Shown piece by piece: positions 17,462-25,747 of a stretch of DNA of 64,000 nt; the stretch's first letter is position 1; every line of letters starts with the position of its first letter. The position numbers were made by a program, and so were the translations under genes. The stretch spans positions 1 to 64,000 of the forward strand of contig CAZGTM010000005.1 in NCBI GenBank assembly GCA_964528595.1. Direction: 5' to 3'. Under the pieces are notes generated by a model that made no database searches, was not told where the DNA came from, and saw only the letters and a program-made list of their open reading frames with translations. Source of the stretch: CAYFKJ01 sp964528595 (GTDB taxonomy: Bacteria > Pseudomonadota > Alphaproteobacteria > UBA2966).

Positions 17462-19075
17462 ATGTATCAGTTTCAGTTAACGCGCTCCCTGGTTCCGGCC
17501 CAAAGCGACGCCCGCGTGGAGGAAACGACGGTCGGCGGCTTGCTGGGCGAGGTGGCCGCCGAACACGCGGATGCGCCGGCCCTGGTCGAAGTCGACATGG
17601 AGGGCAACACCGCCCGGACCTGGACATACGGTGAATTGCTGACCGAAGCCGAGGAGCTGGCGCTGGCGTTGTCGAGCCGTTTCGCGCCGGGCGAACGGGT
17701 GACCGTGTGGGCGCCGAACATTCCGGAATGGCTCCTGGCCGAATATGGCTGTGCTTTGGCCGGCATCACGCTGGTGACCGCCAATCCCGCCTACCAGACC
17801 AAGGAACTGCGCTACGTTCTGGAGCAGTCGGGATCGGTGGCGCTTTTTCTGGTCGAAAGCTATCGCGGCAACCCGATGGCGGAAATCGCCGCCGAGGCTT
17901 GCCGGGGTCTGGCGGCCATCCGTGAAATCGTCGACATGGACGACCGCGCGGCCTTTTTCCGCCACGGCGACCGGCCGCCCGAATTGCCCGAAGTGACGCC
18001 GGACGATGCCGCCCAGATCCAGTATACCTCCGGTACCACGGGCTTTCCCAAGGGCGCGGTGCTGCACCACCGGGGGCTCACCAACAATGCCCGGCTGGTG
18101 GCACAGCGGGCCAACACCAGGGCTTCGTCAACTTGGGCCAACTTCATGCCGATGTTCCACACCAGCGGTTGTGGCATTATCTCGCTGGGTTGCCTGCAGA
18201 CCGCCAGCCGCATGCTGTTGGTGAAGTTCTTCGAGCCGGCCGCCGTCAACCGCCTGATCGAGAGCGAAAAGGTCACCGCCTTGCTGGGCGTGCCGACCAT
18301 GCTGGTCGCCATGCTGGAGGCGCTGGAGCAGGAGTCCCGCGATACCGCGTCAGTCGAGATGGCGGTCTCCGGCGGCTCCATGGTGGCGCCCGAACTGGTG
18401 CGCCGCGTGCGCGACGCCTACGGCTGTGATTTCGAAATCGTCTACGGCCAGACCGAAACCTCGCCCGTGGTTACCCAGCATCACCACGACGACAGCCTCG
18501 ACGACATCTGCAACACCGTCGGCCAGCCCATGCCGCAGACCGGTATTTCCATCCGCAGTACCGAGGAAAACGCGGTCGTGCCGATCGATACCGTCGGCGA
18601 GATCTGCGTGCAGGGCTATTGCAACATGATCGGCTATAACGCCAACGAACAGGCGACGGCGGAAACCATCGATGCGGAAGGCTGGCTCCATACCGGCGAT
18701 CTCGGCGCCATGGATGCGCGCGGTTATGTGCGCGTCACCGGGCGGGTCAAGGAGATGATCATCCGGGGCGGCGAGAATCTCTTTCCGGCGGAAATCGAGA
18801 ACGCGCTGCTGGAGCACCCCTCGGTTGCAGAGGTCGCCGTGGTCGGATTGCCTGACGACAAATGGGGTGAGGTCGTCGCCTGCTTCCTGCGCGGCGAGAT
18901 GGGCCGGGAGTTGGATCCGCAGGAGCTCCGCCGACATTGCCGCGAACACCTGGCGCCGCATAAGACGCCCGTCGTTTGGGTCGGCGTCGACGCCTTCCCG
19001 CTCACGGGTTCGGGGAAAATCCAGAAATTCGCGCTGCGCGACGGTTTTATCGCCGGCGACCACCAGCCGATGTGA
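17462..19075 (+). CDS. Acyl-CoA synthetase (AMP-binding)
   Basis: A 537-residue ANL-superfamily ligase. Motif A5-type YTSGTTGFPKGAVLHH, hinge TGRVKEMIIRGGENLFP and C-terminal lysine in TGSGKIQKFALRD are intact. Sequence character is of the medium/long-chain fatty acyl-CoA or steroid-side-chain synthetase branch. SD GGAAGG stands 5 nt before ATG 17462. It opens a set of genes (SDR, CaiB-type racemase, MaoC hydratase) able to carry out activation and beta-oxidation of a branched or cyclic acid. Precise substrate unknown. Confidence 0.87.
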   Translation: MYQFQLTRSLVPAQSDARVEETTVGGLLGEVAAEHADAPALVEVDMEGNTARTWTYGELLTEAEELALALSSRFAPGERVTVWAPNIPEWLLAEYGCALAGITLVTANPAYQTKELRYVLEQSGSVALFLVESYRGNPMAEIAAEACRGLAAIREIVDMDDRAAFFRHGDRPPELPEVTPDDAAQIQYTSGTTGFPKGAVLHHRGLTNNARLVAQRANTRASSTWANFMPMFHTSGCGIISLGCLQTASRMLLVKFFEPAAVNRLIESEKVTALLGVPTMLVAMLEALEQESRDTASVEMAVSGGSMVAPELVRRVRDAYGCDFEIVYGQTETSPVVTQHHHDDSLDDICNTVGQPMPQTGISIRSTEENAVVPIDTVGEICVQGYCNMIGYNANEQATAETIDAEGWLHTGDLGAMDARGYVRVTGRVKEMIIRGGENLFPAEIENALLEHPSVAEVAVVGLPDDKWGEVVACFLRGEMGRELDPQELRRHCREHLAPHKTPVVWVGVDAFPLTGSGKIQKFALRDGFIAGDHQPM

Positions 19076-19163
19076 AGACGGAATATAGTTTGTGGCAATT
19101 GGCGCCTCGGCATCTGTAAGATTTCACATTGCCGCCGCCGAACAGTCGTGAGGATCAGGGACG

Positions 19164-20081
19164 ATGACCGAAAAATTGCTGGAAGGAAAAGTCGCGTTGA
19201 TTACCGGCGCTGGCCGTGGGCTCGGCCGGGCCATGGCGATGATGATGGCGGAGGAGGGCGCCAAGATACTGGTCAACGACCTTGGCGGCTCGGAAATGGG
19301 CGATGGCGAAGATCGTTTGCCGGCCACCGAGGTCGTGAACGACATCCGTGCGGCGGGCGGTGAGGCTGAAACCAACTTCGAAAGCGTGGCCGATTTTTCC
19401 GCCGCGCAAGGCATGGTTGAACAGGCGATGGAGCAGTACGGACGCCTCGATATCGTGGTCAACAACGCCGGCATCCTGCGCGACACCATTTTTCACAAGA
19501 TGACGGAGGACGACTGGGATCAGGTTATCGCCGTCCACCTTAAGGGGACGTTCAACGTCAGCCGGGCGGCAGCTCCCATTTTCCGTGCTCTGGAAAGCGG
19601 CTGTTTCTTGCACATGACCTCGACATCGGGCCTGATCGGCAATTTGGGTCAGGCCAACTACGCCGCCGCCAAACTTGGTATCGTCGGATTGTCGAAGTCC
19701 ATCGCGCTGGACATGTCGCGCTTCAACGTGCGCTCCAACTGCATCTCGCCTTTCGCCTGGAGCCGCCTGATCGGCACCATCCCCATGGGCACCGAAGCCG
19801 AGCGTGAACGGGTCGAGCGCATCAAGCAGATGAGGCCGAGTAAAGTCGCTTGCGTCGCCGTCGCTCTGGCCTCCGACGCCGCCATGGACGTCACCGGCCA
19901 GATCTTCGCCGTGCGCAACAATGAAATTTTTCTGATGGGCCAGTCGCGCCCGCTTCGGGGCCTGCAGCGGGCCGAAGGCTGGACACCCCATACCGTGTTG
20001 GAGCATGCCCTGCCGGCCATGCGACCCGATTTCTACGCGCTTGATCGGACCAGCGACGTCTTCAGCTGGGATCCCGTGTAG
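19164..20081 (+). CDS. SDR-family 3-hydroxyacyl-CoA dehydrogenase-like oxidoreductase
   Basis: A 305-residue SDR of the type forming the N-terminal domain of peroxisomal multifunctional enzyme 2. It has the cofactor loop TGAGRGLGRAMA, the long VNDLGGS insert after it, NNAG, and the catalytic Tyr-Lys in QANYAAAKLG with Ser in TSTSG. MFE-2 relatives oxidise (3R)-hydroxyacyl-CoA, which complements the MaoC hydratase at 23212-23742. The CaiB-type gene follows after 41 bp. SD GAGG lies 9 nt before ATG 19164. Confidence 0.87.
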   Translation: MTEKLLEGKVALITGAGRGLGRAMAMMMAEEGAKILVNDLGGSEMGDGEDRLPATEVVNDIRAAGGEAETNFESVADFSAAQGMVEQAMEQYGRLDIVVNNAGILRDTIFHKMTEDDWDQVIAVHLKGTFNVSRAAAPIFRALESGCFLHMTSTSGLIGNLGQANYAAAKLGIVGLSKSIALDMSRFNVRSNCISPFAWSRLIGTIPMGTEAERERVERIKQMRPSKVACVAVALASDAAMDVTGQIFAVRNNEIFLMGQSRPLRGLQRAEGWTPHTVLEHALPAMRPDFYALDRTSDVFSWDPV

Positions 20082-20122
20082 GCAGCCGGCCGTCAACATG
20101 AACGACAAGGAATGAAAATCGT

Positions 20123-21262
20123 ATGGGACCGTTATCCGGACTGAAAGTCATCGAGTTCGCAGGCCTGGGGCCTGGCCCCTTCGCCGCCATGATGTTGGCC
20201 GATATGGGGGCGGACGTGTTGCGCATCGACCGCAAGACAGCGACGGGGGCCTTGCCGCCCACGCCGCCCGAAACCGAATTGCTGGCACGGGGGCGGCCCT
20301 CGGTCGGGCTCGATCTCAAGAAACCCCAAGGCACCGAAACTGCCCTTACGCTGATCGAACGGGCCGACGCCCTGATCGAGGGGTTTCGGCCCGGCGTCAT
20401 GGAACGGTTGGGGCTGGGTCCCGACGTTTGTCGGGCGCGCAACCCGAAGCTGGTGTTCGGCCGCATGACCGGCTGGGGCCAGGACGGCCCGCTGGCGGAT
20501 GTCGCCGGTCACGACATCAACTACATCTCGCTTTCCGGCGTACTGGCCGCGATCGGCCGCGCCGATACCGGGCCCGTGCCGCCGCTCAACCTGATCGGCG
20601 ACTTCGGCGGCGGCGGCATGCTGCTGGCCTTCGGGCTGGTCGCGGCGTTGTGGGAAGCCCAGCGTTCGGGAGAGGGCCAGGTCGTCGATGCCGCCATGAC
20701 CGACGGCAGCGCCTTGTTGCTGGCAGGCGTTTTCGGCCGCCACGTCGCCGGCGACTGGTCGACGGAGCGCGAGGCCAATCTGCTCGATGGCGCGGCGCCG
20801 TTCTATGGCACCTACCAGTGCGCCGACGGCAAGTGGTTGAGCATCGGGTCCATCGAAATTCAGTTCTACGATCTGCTGGTCGAAACGCTCGGCATGACGG
20901 ACGAGGAACTGGGCGATCGTTGGGACAAGTCGCTCTGGCCCAAACAACGCCAAACCTTCGCCGACGCTTTCCGGCAAAAAACGCTGGCCGACTGGTGCGC
21001 GCTGATGGAAGGCACGGACATCTGTTTCGCGCCTATTCTCGACATGGACGAGGCGACCCGGCACCCGCACAACGTGGCGCGCGAAACCTACGTCACCTTC
21101 GACGGCGTCGAACAACCCGCGCCCGCCCCGCGGTTCAGCCGGACTTCGCCCGCCCTCAACATGAACGCGCCGCCGCCCGGCGAGAACACGCGCGAGGGAT
21201 TGTCGGGCTGGGGTTTCTCCGACGACGAGCTTGAGGCGCTTGGCGCCGAAGGCGTCATCTAG
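20123..21262 (+). CDS. CaiB/BaiF CoA-transferase family protein (alpha-methylacyl-CoA racemase-like)
   Basis: A 379-residue family III CoA-transferase fold protein. The N-terminus LSGLKVIEFAGLGPGPFAAM, the AGHDINYISLSG segment with its His, and LIGDFGGGGM with its Asp match the catalytic His/Asp pair of alpha-methylacyl-CoA racemases (AMACR/MCR), not the single Asp of true transferases. Racemases interconvert (2R)- and (2S)-methylacyl-CoA before oxidation of branched side chains. Together with the flanking synthetase and SDR this suggests branched-chain or isoprenoid acid breakdown. Confidence 0.85.
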   Translation: MGPLSGLKVIEFAGLGPGPFAAMMLADMGADVLRIDRKTATGALPPTPPETELLARGRPSVGLDLKKPQGTETALTLIERADALIEGFRPGVMERLGLGPDVCRARNPKLVFGRMTGWGQDGPLADVAGHDINYISLSGVLAAIGRADTGPVPPLNLIGDFGGGGMLLAFGLVAALWEAQRSGEGQVVDAAMTDGSALLLAGVFGRHVAGDWSTEREANLLDGAAPFYGTYQCADGKWLSIGSIEIQFYDLLVETLGMTDEELGDRWDKSLWPKQRQTFADAFRQKTLADWCALMEGTDICFAPILDMDEATRHPHNVARETYVTFDGVEQPAPAPRFSRTSPALNMNAPPPGENTREGLSGWGFSDDELEALGAEGVI

Positions 21263-21297
21263 GCGCAGGTCTTAATAGCGATTGAGGGTCACACATT

Positions 21298-22164
21298 TTG
21301 CTGGATCCCGAATACCTCACCGTCTGGGCGCACGAGGTCCATCCCGAAGCCATCGCCGGTGTGCGGTTCCAGCATACGCTGCGTCTGCCGGACGGGACGC
21401 CGGCCTACAACTCCGTTCGATCCGACGCCTTTCACCTGCCGCGGCCATTGACCGAACACGCCGAAGGTCTTTCCTTGGATTGGCTGCTCAGTTCCACCCA
21501 ACACTTGGTGTGCTTGTACGCCAGCGAATCACTAGCCTTGGAATTCGACAGCCCCAACGCCTATCCCTTTGCCGTCAAGGTCTGCATCGGCGGAATTGAC
21601 TGTTTGGCCGGCGGGCAAGACGAGGGGCCGCTGTCGCGAACGCCGCAGAACTACATTCCCTTGCCGTGTCAGGACTGGCTCGACGCCTGGCAGAACCATG
21701 AAGGGGAAACGATGCAATTCCTGCCGCCGCCGGTGGGGCCACCCGACGACGAGGGCATCCCGCCTCCCAGGGAGGACGAGATGGACCGGATCAGCGTGAC
21801 ATTCGTTCCCATGAAAGCGAGTGCGTTCGAGCGACACGCCAACAATCTGGACCTGAACGCGGGCCGTCCGGTTTACGGCACCGAGGATTTTCCCCTGCGC
21901 TTCCAGGAATCCAAAATGTTCGACGGGCGCATGAAGTATGAACTGGAGAAGGGCGCCGAATGGGACGCCGGCATGGTTTATCCCGATCCTTTCGAACCGG
22001 ACGATTGGGAGATCGATCAAGCGCAAGCCGTGAGCGTCACCATGGTCCGGCCCGCCGCCTGGACGAAAATAACCAAGGAGCCGCCGCCCGGTCCCCACTT
22101 CGAACGCCAGATATACGAGGATGCGGGGGTGCCGTGGTTCGAGAATTATGCCGATAAAAACTGA
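21298..22164 (+). CDS. Unrecognised 288-residue protein
   Basis: No family is recognised. The protein has no signal peptide or membrane segment and is rich in Pro, Asp, Glu and aromatic residues, with a proline run around PPPVGPPDDEGIPPPRED near the middle. The start is TTG at 21298, with GAGGG 9 nt upstream; no ATG occurs early in the frame. It has normal coding character and full spacing between the CaiB-type gene (35 bp upstream) and the epimerase (57 bp downstream), so it is probably a working member of the cluster. An accessory or cofactor-free enzyme role is possible but unsupported. Confidence 0.7.
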   Translation: MLDPEYLTVWAHEVHPEAIAGVRFQHTLRLPDGTPAYNSVRSDAFHLPRPLTEHAEGLSLDWLLSSTQHLVCLYASESLALEFDSPNAYPFAVKVCIGGIDCLAGGQDEGPLSRTPQNYIPLPCQDWLDAWQNHEGETMQFLPPPVGPPDDEGIPPPREDEMDRISVTFVPMKASAFERHANNLDLNAGRPVYGTEDFPLRFQESKMFDGRMKYELEKGAEWDAGMVYPDPFEPDDWEIDQAQAVSVTMVRPAAWTKITKEPPPGPHFERQIYEDAGVPWFENYADKN

Positions 22165-22221
22165 ACCGCGTATTGGACCTCCCGTGGATGATCTCCCGTC
22201 CGGCCGCCGCGGAGCATCGAC

Positions 22222-23205
22222 TTGAAAATCCTCGTCACCGGCAGTGCCGGCCATCTCGGCGAGGCGATCGTTCGTACCCTGCAGGCCAGCGGACGCCCGG
22301 TGGCCGGGCTCGATCTCATCGCCTCGCCCTTCACCGATCGGTGCGGCTCCATCGTGGACCGCGGTTTCGTCAAGGCGGCCTTGGCCGGCGTCGATGCCGT
22401 GATCCATACGGCGACGCTGCACAAGCCCCATGCCGGAACCCACAGCCGCCAGGACTTTGTGGACACCAACGTCACGGGCACCCTGAACCTGCTGGAGGAG
22501 GCCCAGGCGGCGGGAATCCAGCGCTTCGTCTTCACCAGCACGACGAGCGCTTTCGGGAATGCCCTGACGCCGGCGCCCGGCCGTCCGGCGGCCTGGATCA
22601 CGGAAGAGGTGAGGTCGATCCCCAGGAACATTTACGGCGTCACCAAGACCGCGGCTGAGGATCTCTGCCAGCTCTTTCACCGTAAATACGGGTTGCCCTC
22701 GTTGGTGCTGCGGACTTCGCGTTTTTTCCCCGAGGAGGATGACAGCAAGTCGGCCCGCGCCGCCTTCGCGGACGAAAACCTGAAGGCCAACGAGTTCCTG
22801 TTCCGCCGGGTCGATGTCGAAGACGCCGTCGAGGCCCATCTCAAGGCGGTGGAGCGCGCGCCGGAGATCGGCTTCGCCCGCTACATCATCAGCGCCACGA
22901 CGCCGTTCTCCCAAAACGACCTTGGCGACCTTCGCGGCCAGGCCCCCGGCGTGGTGTCGCGGCTGTGTCCTGACCATGATGCGGTATACCGGGACCGGGG
23001 CTGGCGCATGTTCGACAGCCTCGACCGGGTCTACGTCAACGAAAAAGCCCGTAACGAACTCGGCTGGCAGCCGGCTTACGACTTCAATCGGATTGTCGGG
23101 CAATTGCGCGCCGGGGAAGCGATGGGCAGCGACCTTGCCCGCACCATCGGATCGAAGGGCTATCATGCCGAGGTTTTCGACGACGGGCCCTATCCCGTCG
23201 ACTGA
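22222..23205 (+). CDS. NAD-dependent epimerase/dehydratase family protein
   Basis: A 327-residue extended SDR. The N-terminal cofactor motif is VTGSAGHLGEAIV, and the catalytic Tyr-Lys occurs in NIYGVTKTAAED with Ser/Thr in FTSTTSAFG. The start is TTG at 22222, with GGAG 7 nt before it. Its place within an acyl-CoA cluster suggests a hydroxysteroid- or hydroxyacyl-type dehydrogenase rather than nucleotide-sugar metabolism, but that is inferred from context. It converges on the MaoC gene with only 6 bp between stops. Confidence 0.82.
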   Translation: MKILVTGSAGHLGEAIVRTLQASGRPVAGLDLIASPFTDRCGSIVDRGFVKAALAGVDAVIHTATLHKPHAGTHSRQDFVDTNVTGTLNLLEEAQAAGIQRFVFTSTTSAFGNALTPAPGRPAAWITEEVRSIPRNIYGVTKTAAEDLCQLFHRKYGLPSLVLRTSRFFPEEDDSKSARAAFADENLKANEFLFRRVDVEDAVEAHLKAVERAPEIGFARYIISATTPFSQNDLGDLRGQAPGVVSRLCPDHDAVYRDRGWRMFDSLDRVYVNEKARNELGWQPAYDFNRIVGQLRAGEAMGSDLARTIGSKGYHAEVFDDGPYPVD

Positions 23206-23211
23206 ACCTTT

Positions 23212-23742
23212 TTACGTCGCCGCTTCCAGCCGGACCAGATAGCGTTGCTCGCCTTCCAAGATTAATTCCCGCCGTTGGTTGTGGATGGTCGCCTTCAGGG
23301 TAACGATCCCGGTTGTCCGCTGCGGCTCCAGGGCGGTGATCTCAAGCATCGGATATACCGTATCCCCGGCGTAAAGCGGCTTGAGGAAGCGGCTCGACTG
23401 GTCGAGGAAACCGATCAGCGCGTCGCCGATTACATGGGGGAACAGCCCGGCGCCGGGCGCGGTTTGAATGAGGGCGTGGAAGCCATGGGCCAGCAGGTTG
23501 GGATGGCCCCGTTCGCGGCAATACTCGATATCGTAGTGAATGGGGTGATTGTCACCCGACGCCAGCTGAAAGGCCGCGAAATTAGCGTCCCCGATGGTGC
23601 GCGACGGAATGGCAAACCGCTCGCCGACCGTCAGTTCGGCAAAGCTTTTCTGTTCGACAAGCGCGTGCGCCGCAGGATCGAAATCATCGTCTAGGTCATT
23701 CCCGGTGCCCACCGTTAACCTCCAACTGAGCCGTTCAACCAC
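23212..23742 (-). CDS. MaoC-family enoyl-CoA hydratase
   Basis: A 176-residue single hot-dog domain with the hydratase-2 motif ASGDNHPIHYD, carrying the Asp-His pair. It begins with an extra about 30-residue N-terminal segment; an internal start near the FAELTVGERF region is possible but no internal Met fits. R-specific hydratases produce (3R)-hydroxyacyl-CoA, the substrate expected for the SDR at 19164. It is divergent from the TRAP transporter with a 381-bp gap. Confidence 0.8.
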   Translation of the reverse strand: MVERLSWRLTVGTGNDLDDDFDPAAHALVEQKSFAELTVGERFAIPSRTIGDANFAAFQLASGDNHPIHYDIEYCRERGHPNLLAHGFHALIQTAPGAGLFPHVIGDALIGFLDQSSRFLKPLYAGDTVYPMLEITALEPQRTTGIVTLKATIHNQRRELILEGEQRYLVRLEAAT

Positions 23743-24123
23743 GAAAGCCTACACCATTTTTATTGATCCAATGACGTGGCCGCCAATGAACCCGATATCC
23801 AGAGTGTCGACATTGACCTGCCGGACCAACTGCGATTTCTCTGGGGCTACGATGTGACATGGGAGGGTTGAATTCGCAGATTCATCCTTGACGCGTGGAT
23901 AGCCCTTTTAATGCATGTGCAGGACAGCAGGGTGGAAAAAAACTGCATTATAATTCCGAAATGTTGTCTGGCTTCATGGACTCACAGACGACTTTCCCTT
24001 AAAGTTTTCCGGCAATTACGCTAGCAAGTGCTTGATTCCTGGTGGCAAGGAAGTTTCAAGCGCCCACTATGGGACAACGTTCCCAAATCAAGCCACAAAA
24101 GAACTGAACAGGGAGTTCACGCG
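23743..24123. other. Intergenic region upstream of TRAP transporter
   Basis: This 381-bp spacer between divergent genes is lower in GC than its neighbours in its right half. It contains a perfect TATAAT at 23949-23954 on the plus strand, though no good -35 is placed 16-18 bp upstream. It also holds a short coding-like frame at 23776-23871, listed separately. An SD GGGAG at 24111-24115 serves the TRAP receptor gene. No RNA or repeat was recognised. Confidence 0.5.
23776..23871 (+). pseudogene. Possible small ORF or gene remnant
   Basis: A 31-codon GTG-started frame encodes an acidic, normal-looking peptide with core SVDIDLPDQLRFLWGYDVTW. Composition resembles real coding sequence, with third-position G/C bias, but no ribosome site precedes the GTG and an in-frame stop lies just upstream. 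It could be the surviving 3' end of a lost gene or chance. No family recognised. Confidence 0.25.
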
Positions 24124-25110
24124 ATGATGAAGAAACTTGGACTAACTCTTGGCGCCGGTGCGGCCGCCGTCTTGGCGGTCACCGTGGTCCCGCCGACCGC
24201 CTCCGCCGAAACGACGTTGTCCGCGGCCAGCTGCTTCCCCATCGGCAGCCCGCCGTCGCGGCCGTTCGAGGCGTTGGTCAAGGAAGTCAACAAGCAGGGC
24301 GCAGGCGTCGTCAAGATCGATCTCAAGGGCGGTGCGCCGGCCATCGGCAGCCCGTTTACCCTGACGCAGAAAATGTCCAAGGGCGCGTATGACATCGTCG
24401 GCTGCACCGAAGCCTATTTCGGCAATGTGCTGCCTGAAGCACCGGCCTACCGTCTGACCGAGAAGCCCTATTCGGAACTGCGCAGTAATGGCGGCTGGGA
24501 CTACATGGCGAAACTGATGGCAGCCAAGGGCGTCCACATGATTGCCCGTCATCACGACTTCGGAAAGTTCTACCTTTGGCTCAACAAGAAGATCGACAAG
24601 CCCGATCTGACGGGTCTGCATCTTCGCGTCGCTCCCGTCTACACAGCGTTCTTCGAATCTCTTGGCGCCACGACCCAGTCCTCCAACATTGCGCAAATCT
24701 ATACCTACATGGAAAACGGCACCGTCCAGGGTTACGGCTGGCCGGCACTGGGTTGGGTCCCGTCATGGGTCAAGGTGACGAAATACCGGGTCGAGCCCGG
24801 GTTCTATAGCGCCACGCTGTTGACGATGGCCAACCTCAAGAAATGGAATACCCTTTCCGCTGACGTGAAGGGCGTGCTCACCAAGGTGGGTTTGGCTTTC
24901 GAAGCCAAATCCGAACCGGCCGGTCCGGCGTTCAAAGCACTTCTCGATGCACAGAACGCCAAGACGATGAAGGAAGGTCTGATGCCCATCGAGTTCAAGG
25001 GCGCGGATCGCGAGAAATGGCTCACCGCGGCCAAGAAGGCGGCTTGGGGTGAAGTGCTGCAAAAGAGTCCTGATCATGGGGCGAAACTGCAGAAATTGTT
25101 CACCAACTAA
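24124..25110 (+). CDS. TRAP transporter substrate-binding protein (DctP family)
   Basis: A 328-residue periplasmic receptor with a Sec signal peptide (MMKKLG, hydrophobic stretch, cleavage near ASAETT). The conserved ligand-binding Arg is in GLHLRVAP, followed by the typical YTYMENGTVQGYGW segment. ATG 24124 is selected because GGGAG lies 8 nt upstream and a signal peptide starts there; an earlier in-frame TTG adds an unlikely leader. DctQ and DctM follow. Ligand is likely an organic acid carboxylate, as for the family. Confidence 0.9.
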   Translation: MMKKLGLTLGAGAAAVLAVTVVPPTASAETTLSAASCFPIGSPPSRPFEALVKEVNKQGAGVVKIDLKGGAPAIGSPFTLTQKMSKGAYDIVGCTEAYFGNVLPEAPAYRLTEKPYSELRSNGGWDYMAKLMAAKGVHMIARHHDFGKFYLWLNKKIDKPDLTGLHLRVAPVYTAFFESLGATTQSSNIAQIYTYMENGTVQGYGWPALGWVPSWVKVTKYRVEPGFYSATLLTMANLKKWNTLSADVKGVLTKVGLAFEAKSEPAGPAFKALLDAQNAKTMKEGLMPIEFKGADREKWLTAAKKAAWGEVLQKSPDHGAKLQKLFTN

Positions 25111-25130
25111 GTGACGCGTATGTAACGAAC

Positions 25131-25164
25131 CGGGGGCGTCCGTGTTTCACGGCGCCCCCGTTTT
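25131..25164 (+). terminator. Hairpin between TRAP receptor and small permease genes
   Basis: GGGGGCGTCCGTG and CACGGCGCCCCC pair with one bulged base around a three-T loop, followed by GTTTT. It sits 20 bp after the receptor stop. Such a hairpin can stabilise the receptor mRNA or partly terminate, giving more receptor than permease. Confidence 0.65.
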
Positions 25165-25214
25165 GTGATATCCCCCCCCAACACGAACGGAAGACAAGGA
25201 CGGCAGACCGCGTC

Positions 25215-25745
25215 ATGCGCAGGCAATTGGATTCATTCGAAGCCGGTTTCAATCGGTTCACCCGCTACATGATCTATCTCGTAGCGGCCTCCATCGGGCT
25301 GATAGCGGTCCTGATTCCTCTCAATCTTTTGCTCATCAAGATGCAATGGGGCAGCATGTGGTGGCTCTATGAGGGCGTCGAATACACCCTCTACGTCGGT
25401 GTTTTCATCGGCGCGCCCTGGGTGCTGCAGCAAGGCGCCCATGTCCGGGTCGACGTGCTGACATCGGCCTTGCCGAAGCCGATCGCGGCACACGTCGAGC
25501 GTCTTCTCGACCTCGCCGGCGCCGCATTGAGCTTTCTGCTTTGCTGGTACGGCGTGCGGGCGGCGATTTCGGAGTATGAAGACGGCACCATGCCGGACAA
25601 GGCGCTCAGCATCGCCAACTGGTACATGCTGGCGATTTTCGCCCTGGCTTTCCTGCTCCTGGCGATCGAATTTCTGCTGCGCCTGCGTCGGGCCAGTGAA
25701 ATCGTCGAGGCCGAAAGCGCGGCGACCAAGGAAACCGGGTTTTAG
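25215..25745 (+). CDS. TRAP transporter small permease (DctQ family)
   Basis: A 176-residue inner-membrane protein with four hydrophobic segments, beginning YMIYLVAASIGLIAVLIPL (residues about 17-35) and ending with LAIFALAFLLLAIEFLL. VGVFIGAPWVLQQGAHVRVD matches the DctQ signature. It pairs with DctM, whose ATG begins 2 bp after its stop, and with the receptor upstream. Confidence 0.88.
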   Translation: MRRQLDSFEAGFNRFTRYMIYLVAASIGLIAVLIPLNLLLIKMQWGSMWWLYEGVEYTLYVGVFIGAPWVLQQGAHVRVDVLTSALPKPIAAHVERLLDLAGAALSFLLCWYGVRAAISEYEDGTMPDKALSIANWYMLAIFALAFLLLAIEFLLRLRRASEIVEAESAATKETGF

Positions 25746-25747
25746 TC

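Noticed and set aside
24028..24123. Longer N-terminus for the TRAP receptor
   Set aside because: The extra 32 residues would precede a complete signal peptide and lack a ribosome site; ATG 24124 has SD GGGAG.
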